Shown here: positions 60,146-64,000 of the stretch, one piece after another
How the letters are laid out: every line of letters begins with the position of its first letter
Position numbering within the stretch: the first letter of the stretch is position 1
Position numbers and translations under genes: made by a program
The notes under the pieces: generated by a model
Database searches by the model: none
Told to the model about the DNA's origin: nothing
Seen by the model: the letters and a program-made list of their open reading frames with translations, nothing else
NCBI RefSeq assembly: GCF_000376445.1
Contig: NZ_AQXI01000001.1
Location: 2,505,734-2,569,733 of the forward strand
DNA: 64,000 nucleotides
Direction: 5' to 3'
DNA from: Haladaptatus paucihalophilus DX253
Lineage (GTDB): Archaea > Halobacteriota > Halobacteria > Halobacteriales > Haladaptataceae

Positions 60146-61368
60146 AACTCCTCGCCTTCGACCATGTGCTCTTCCACGGCGTCCATGTCGAGCGTCACGC
60201 CGAGCCCTGGTTTCTCGGGCACCGTGATGTAGCCGTTCTCGATGACGTCCTCTTCCACGAGGTCCTCCCACCAGCCGAGTTGGTAGGAGTGGTATTCGAC
60301 CGCCAGCGAGTTCGGGATGGCGGACCCCACGTGCGCGCTCGCCATCGTCGCCACCGGCGACGAGACGTTGTGCATGGCGACCGGAACGTAGTACTGGTTG
60401 GCCACGTCGGCGATTTTTCGGGTTTCGCGCATGCCGCCGACCTTCGGCAGGTCGGGCGCGATGATGTCCACCGCGAGGTTCTCGATGAGGCGGCGCTCCT
60501 CGGTGACGCGGTAGCGGTTTTCGCCCACGGTGATGGGCGTGTTCGTGGACTTCGTGACTTCCTCCTGTACTTGCAGGTTCTCCGGCGGAACGGGGTCTTC
60601 GAGCCACCAGACGTCGTAGTCCTCGATGGCTTCCGCGAGGCGCTTCGCGCTTCCGGCCGAGAACGTCCAGTGGCAGTCGAACGCCACGTCCGCGCGGTCC
60701 TTCACGCGCTCCGTGACCTTCTCCACGATTTCGGCCTTGTGACGGATTTCGCCGGGGCGGAGGTGACGGTTCGCACGGTCCTTTTCGAGTCCCGAGGGAA
60801 CGTCCAAGTCGAACTTGAGCGCGTCGTAGCCCAGTTCCTCGACGACGCGTTCGGCCTCGTCGGCACAGGCGTCCGGGTCCGCCTCGTCGGCGGTGTGACA
60901 GTCGCAGTACACGCGAACTCGGTCGCGGTACTTCCCGCCGAGGAGCTGGTAGGCCGGGATGTCGAGGATTTTGCCCGCGAGGTCGTGCAGGGCGATTTCG
61001 ATGCCCGAGATGGCGGTGACGGTCACGCCTTCGATGGAACCCTCGCCGGACATCTTCTGGATGAGGTGTTCGTACAGTCGGTCGATGTCGAGCGGATTCT
61101 CGCCGATGACGAACGGCTTCATCCGCTCGATGAGTTCGGGGACACCGGCACCCCAGTAGGCCTCGCCGGTGCCGACGATTCCGGCGTCGGTGTACACGCG
61201 GACGAGCGTCCACGGGAAGTTGCCGTCCACCATCGTCGTCTGTACGTCGGTGATTTCGATGTCGCGCTTGCTCCCGCGGGATGCCGTGGCACCCATCGTA
61301 TCGGCGGAGAGGTTGCGCATCGTGTACTCTGCGTTGGGGTCGTGCAGTGTCGAGTAATCGCGTCCCAT
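60130..61368 (-). CDS. enolase-superfamily sugar-acid dehydratase (gluconate/xylonate/galactonate type)
   Basis: 412 residues (MGRDYSTLHDPNAEYTMRNL). The mandelate-racemase-type fold is shown by VRVYTDAGIVGTGEAYWGAG, the metal ligands in VAFDCHWTFSAGSAKRLA (Asp), WWLEDPVPPEN (Glu) and ITVGENRYRVTEE (Glu), and the acid/base His in VPVAMHNVSSP. It should turn an aldonic acid into a 2-keto-3-deoxy acid in the semiphosphorylative Entner-Doudoroff route. Which acid is not settled by sequence. The stop codon lies in hairpin five of the array. Confidence 0.88.
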   Translation of the reverse strand: MGRDYSTLHDPNAEYTMRNLSADTMGATASRGSKRDIEITDVQTTMVDGNFPWTLVRVYTDAGIVGTGEAYWGAGVPELIERMKPFVIGENPLDIDRLYEHLIQKMSGEGSIEGVTVTAISGIEIALHDLAGKILDIPAYQLLGGKYRDRVRVYCDCHTADEADPDACADEAERVVEELGYDALKFDLDVPSGLEKDRANRHLRPGEIRHKAEIVEKVTERVKDRADVAFDCHWTFSAGSAKRLAEAIEDYDVWWLEDPVPPENLQVQEEVTKSTNTPITVGENRYRVTEERRLIENLAVDIIAPDLPKVGGMRETRKIADVANQYYVPVAMHNVSSPVATMASAHVGSAIPNSLAVEYHSYQLGWWEDLVEEDVIENGYITVPEKPGLGVTLDMDAVEEHMVEGEELFDEA

Positions 61369-61418
61369 ACCGGCGGGTACTCCGCCCGTAGTAAAAGTTC
61401 AAATGGTATCGTCCGTTA

Positions 61419-61544
61419 TTACTGGAGCACGTCGACCGGCATTTCCGCGCTGATCCACGCGTGGACGGAATCCTCTGCGCGAAGCTCGTATCGCCCGCGT
61501 CGATAGTACCCGACGACCCGCGGCTCGGTCTGCTGTTCAGGCAT
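61419..61544 (-). CDS. 41-residue small protein
   Basis: ATG at 61544 to TAA at 61419, reading MPEQQTEPRVVGYYRRGRYE and ending AEMPVDVLQ. It is acidic/aromatic with a patterned YYRRGRYELRAEDSVHAWIS that could be a small beta-hairpin domain. It has normal haloarchaeal codon use (GTC, GAC, CGC). It lies 50 bases upstream of the dehydratase gene on the same strand and may share its transcript. Family not recognised. Confidence 0.5.
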   Translation of the reverse strand: MPEQQTEPRVVGYYRRGRYELRAEDSVHAWISAEMPVDVLQ

Positions 61545-61875
61545 CTCGTTTGCCGCTTCGACGCGTCGTGTCCTTACTATTGACCAGTTAACCGATTACA
61601 CGCCGTGATAGGCCCACCGTTCCTCTCCGTTGGGTGATAGACGACCTACCGACAGAATCACCGCCACTCCCGTCTCTACCGTCGATTATACACCGACTAA
61701 CCGAGACGGCCGTCCCGAAACGTTCATCGAAGTTACCGAACGCGGACCCCGCAATTCGTTCCGTTCTCCGTGGTTCCCCGCGGTCGGCGTGCCGGGAGCG
61801 ACCCCATGGGACGGGAAGAAATATGTCAACAGAACCACCAGTACATTCAGGTGCCCGGCCGTTGTCGGCGATTCC

Positions 61876-62976
61876 ATGACTCATCGGTGTACGAGACGGG
61901 GGTTCCTCGCCGCCGGTGTCACATCTGCGGTTTCTCTCGCCGGATGCGTCGCCGATGGTGGACCCCCCGTGGACGTTCGGGGAGCGATGTATCTGCCCGC
62001 CCGCGCGATGAACTCCTTCCAGATGTGGCACACCTACGAACGCGGCGTCACGGAGCGCGACATGGGGTTCGCCGACCGACTGAACCTCAACGCGATTCGG
62101 ACGTGGCTGAGCTACGAGGCGTGGCACAAGGACCGAGCGTCGTTCGGCCGGGCGCTCGACCACTTCCTCTCGAGCGCCGACTCGCACGGCATCCGCGTTC
62201 TGCTCGGCGTCTTCGAGGGCGTCGGTCGTCCGCCGGTTCCGAAGAACCTCTACGACACAGACCCGTGGACGGGCACGTCGGTCTGGTCCCCGGCTAAGCA
62301 CGTGATGCGCAATCGCGACGAATGGGACGGGCCGAAGCGGTTCGTCGAGTGGATTATGAACCGCTACCGGGACGACGAGCGAGTGCTGGCCATCGAGGTG
62401 ATGAACGAACCGGGGTGGCGGCCGTGGAAGAAGCGTTTCGCCCGCGAAATGTTTCAGTACACCCGCGAGCGCCGCGGCGAGGTGCCGTTGACAATCGGCG
62501 CGACGAGCTTTGCGAACGCCACCGACTACTACGATTGGGGCATCGACGTGGTGCAGTTCCATTACAACTACCCGAACACGACGGACATCTACCGCGGCGT
62601 GCTCCAGCAGGCGAACGAACTCCGCAACAGCATCAGCAAACCCGTCTGGCTGACGGAGTGGCAACGCGTCGCCAACTTCGGATGGGGACAGAAAGACGTC
62701 TCCGCGGCCCAGCGCGGCCCCGATTACGCCTCGCTCGCGCCCGTCATTCGGAAATCCGGCGTCGGCAACTTCTTCTGGTCGCTCATGCTCAAACCGGCCT
62801 ACATGTTGAGTCAGCGCAAACGCGGCATCCTGAACGGCGTCTTCCACGAGGACGGCGCTGTTTGGAGCACAGAAGACGCGAGCGCCCTCAAAGCCATGTC
62901 CGGCGACGACACGTTCAACGGTCGAGAGCGCAAGGAGTGGCCCGACTGGGCGAAGAAGGTCATCGAGAAGGCGTGA
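61876..62976 (+). CDS. Tat-lipoprotein glycoside hydrolase (GH5-like)
   Basis: 366 residues from MTHRCTRRGFLAAGVTSAVS, a Tat signal with lipobox LAGC (Cys20s). The TIM-barrel glycosidase pattern of clan GH-A is seen: LNLNAIRTWLSYEAWHKDRA, acid/base Glu in VLAIEVMNEPGWRPWKKR (MNEP), HYNYPNTTDIYRG, and nucleophile Glu in KPVWLTEWQRV. It is anchored outside the cell and should cleave a beta-glycan or glycoside, perhaps mannan or cellulose. The frame upstream to 61630 is not part of the protein. It overlaps the next, convergent gene by 17 bases. Confidence 0.85.
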   Translation: MTHRCTRRGFLAAGVTSAVSLAGCVADGGPPVDVRGAMYLPARAMNSFQMWHTYERGVTERDMGFADRLNLNAIRTWLSYEAWHKDRASFGRALDHFLSSADSHGIRVLLGVFEGVGRPPVPKNLYDTDPWTGTSVWSPAKHVMRNRDEWDGPKRFVEWIMNRYRDDERVLAIEVMNEPGWRPWKKRFAREMFQYTRERRGEVPLTIGATSFANATDYYDWGIDVVQFHYNYPNTTDIYRGVLQQANELRNSISKPVWLTEWQRVANFGWGQKDVSAAQRGPDYASLAPVIRKSGVGNFFWSLMLKPAYMLSQRKRGILNGVFHEDGAVWSTEDASALKAMSGDDTFNGRERKEWPDWAKKVIEKA

Positions 62977-63814
62977 GTCCGGCGTAGGCCAGCACGTCGC
63001 CGTGGTCGAAGTTCCCGTCGCCGTCGAAGTCGAGGGCGGACCGTTGCTGTGCCGGGATGTCGGCGACCCCAACCGTCACGGCCACGGCGACGACCGGCAG
63101 CGAAACTGCGTCCCAGACGCCGGTTTTCCCGTTGCCGGTCACGTCCTCGTAGCGACCGTCGCCGTCGAGGTCGAGCGGCGGTCCGACGGTGAGTTGGACG
63201 CCGAAGACGTTCACCAGCGCCATCGGCGCGTAGATGTCGATGACCTCGTTGTGGTGGATTCGATTGCGCCGTAGGTCGTCGTCCCACGCGTCGTCGAGGA
63301 CGAGACCGCGGAGGCCGTCCCTAACGGTGTTGTTCACCAGTGTGGCGTCCGAGTCCGTCACGTCGATTCCGATTGCGTTGTTGTAGGTAACGACGTCGCG
63401 CACCGTCACGGCGGCCGCGTTCTGTACGTAGACTCCGCGATTCCAATCCTTCGTTTGGAGGTTTCGAACCGTCACGTTCGACGCCCCCGCTACGTGGACG
63501 CCGCTCGTGTCGCTGACGCCGAACCCGTCCAACATGTGTCCCCGGCCGTCCAACACCACGTCGTCCGCGCGGATTTTGATACATCCGGTCGAGATGGCCG
63601 TCTTCCCGTTGTGAACGTCCCGTGCGAGGACGTAGCGCCCGGATTTCGTAATCGCCGTACAGGAATCGACGGCCGTGGCGGACTGTGCGGCGGGTGCCGT
63701 TGTTGTGGTCGATGCGGCGGACGCGCTGGCGACCGGCGGGCGGCCGACGTGGCCGACACCGCCGACAACACAGACGAAAACCAACCCGACGACGAGAACG
63801 CGCGAGGGGAGCAT
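62960..63814 (-). CDS. secreted beta-helix protein with dockerin-like C-terminus
   Basis: 284 residues from MLPSRVLVVGLVFVCVVGGV, a Sec signal. A right-handed beta-helix of the NosD type fills about 60-200 (VTVRNLQTKDWNRGVYVQNA, VTVRDVVTYNNAIGIDVTDS, TLVNNTVRDGLRGLVLDDAW). The C-terminal about 70 residues carry two EF-hand-like calcium loops, DLDGDGRYEDVTGNG and DFDGDGNFDHGDVL, ordered as in dockerins. It could bind polysaccharide or a surface partner. It is convergent with the GH5-like gene. Confidence 0.82.
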   Translation of the reverse strand: MLPSRVLVVGLVFVCVVGGVGHVGRPPVASASAASTTTTAPAAQSATAVDSCTAITKSGRYVLARDVHNGKTAISTGCIKIRADDVVLDGRGHMLDGFGVSDTSGVHVAGASNVTVRNLQTKDWNRGVYVQNAAAVTVRDVVTYNNAIGIDVTDSDATLVNNTVRDGLRGLVLDDAWDDDLRRNRIHHNEVIDIYAPMALVNVFGVQLTVGPPLDLDGDGRYEDVTGNGKTGVWDAVSLPVVAVAVTVGVADIPAQQRSALDFDGDGNFDHGDVLAYAGLTPSR

Positions 63815-63920
63815 GGTCCCACGCACAACGGCCCCCGTGTTATACGCTATCCTCGTAAGGGCATCCTACTCGTCGGAACGGTCGCGTGAGGACGCGGAAA
63901 TGGAGCGTACGCGTCGGCAA

Positions 63921-64000
63921 TCAGAGCATGTCGAGCGCGCGAAGGTCGGATTCGAGCGCCGCGCGGTCCGATTCGTTCATCTTCCGGAGCGGACTCCGGA
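63921..64000 (-). CDS. C-terminal end of probable DapA/KDG-aldolase-family protein
   Basis: Only the last 25 residues are in the window, beginning RSPLRKMNESDRAALESD and ending in ALDML before the TGA at 63921. This ending resembles haloarchaeal dihydrodipicolinate-synthase-family proteins (RSPL...D/E-RA-LE-DL). Several of these act as 2-keto-3-deoxy-acid aldolases, which would fit the nearby dehydratase. The call is tentative. Confidence 0.35.
   Translation of the reverse strand, partial: RSPLRKMNESDRAALESDLRALDML

Overview
The window is a stretch of chromosome from a halophilic archaeon (class Halobacteria). The evidence is high GC, strongly acidic proteins, and archaea- or haloarchaea-specific families: sn-glycerol-1-phosphate dehydrogenase, geranylgeranyl reductase, FttA/aCPSF1, transcription factor S, HTH-10 bacterio-opsin-activator-type regulator, HalX response regulator, HalOD1 and DUF7344 proteins, a FolC-FolP fusion, Tat signals and PGF-CTERM tails. 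The genus cannot be fixed from the window alone. I see no tRNA, rRNA, CRISPR, IS element or phage. Most genes are housekeeping or metabolic and abut each other. The accessory signal lies mainly in the intergenic DNA.

Layout. 1-7.4 kb: partial alpha/beta hydrolase, SHOCT membrane protein, folCP, a FetAB-type exporter, a glycosyltransferase and a DUF7344 regulator. 7.6-11.3 kb: a secreted protein, a HalOD1 protein with a small partner, an S9 peptidase and a GNAT. 11.4-15.0 kb: two tandem, clearly duplicated ABC ATPase/permease pairs. 15.0-20.4 kb: HalX regulator, HTH-10 regulator, egsA, epimerase and a GNAT-zinc protein. 20.4-25.6 kb: single-subunit gltB and an upstream Lrp-type regulator. 25.8-33.2 kb: ppk1 with a phosphoesterase, acyl-CoA synthetase, proS and a Nudix. 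33.4-41.7 kb: two tandem paralogous membrane proteins, fttA, methylmalonyl-CoA epimerase, an aminotransferase, methylmalonyl-CoA mutase large subunit and tfs. 41.8-50.3 kb: mixed genes including an MFS carrier, an enoyl-CoA hydratase, a putative nuclease (DUF5787), a PGF-CTERM protein, an S10-like protein and nhaC. 50.4-58 kb: M20 amidohydrolase, HalOD1, the divergent geranylgeranyl reductase/2Fe-2S ferredoxin pair, AAC(3), flavin reductase, YihY and a Nudix. 58-64 kb: exported and sugar-acid genes (PQQ beta-propeller PGF-CTERM protein, enolase-superfamily sugar-acid dehydratase, Tat lipoprotein glycosidase, dockerin-like beta-helix protein, and the C-terminus of a probable DapA/KDG-aldolase-family protein).

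The most unusual content is noncoding. (1) A dispersed intergenic element of about 300-400 bp occurs at least four times (about 18.0, 32.2, 32.6 and 41.1 kb). It has conserved blocks, and its hairpins keep their position while the stem sequence changes completely between copies. (2) An alternating array of five short hairpins runs out of the 3' end of the sugar-acid dehydratase gene (60.0-60.15 kb), again with changing stems. (3) A symmetric divergent promoter separates geranylgeranyl reductase from a ferredoxin that may feed it electrons. (4) Several promoter palindromes look like operators.

Gene starts were chosen by family alignment, by avoidance of overlap, and where possible by a TATA-like box about 25 nt upstream of the start (most haloarchaeal transcripts are leaderless).
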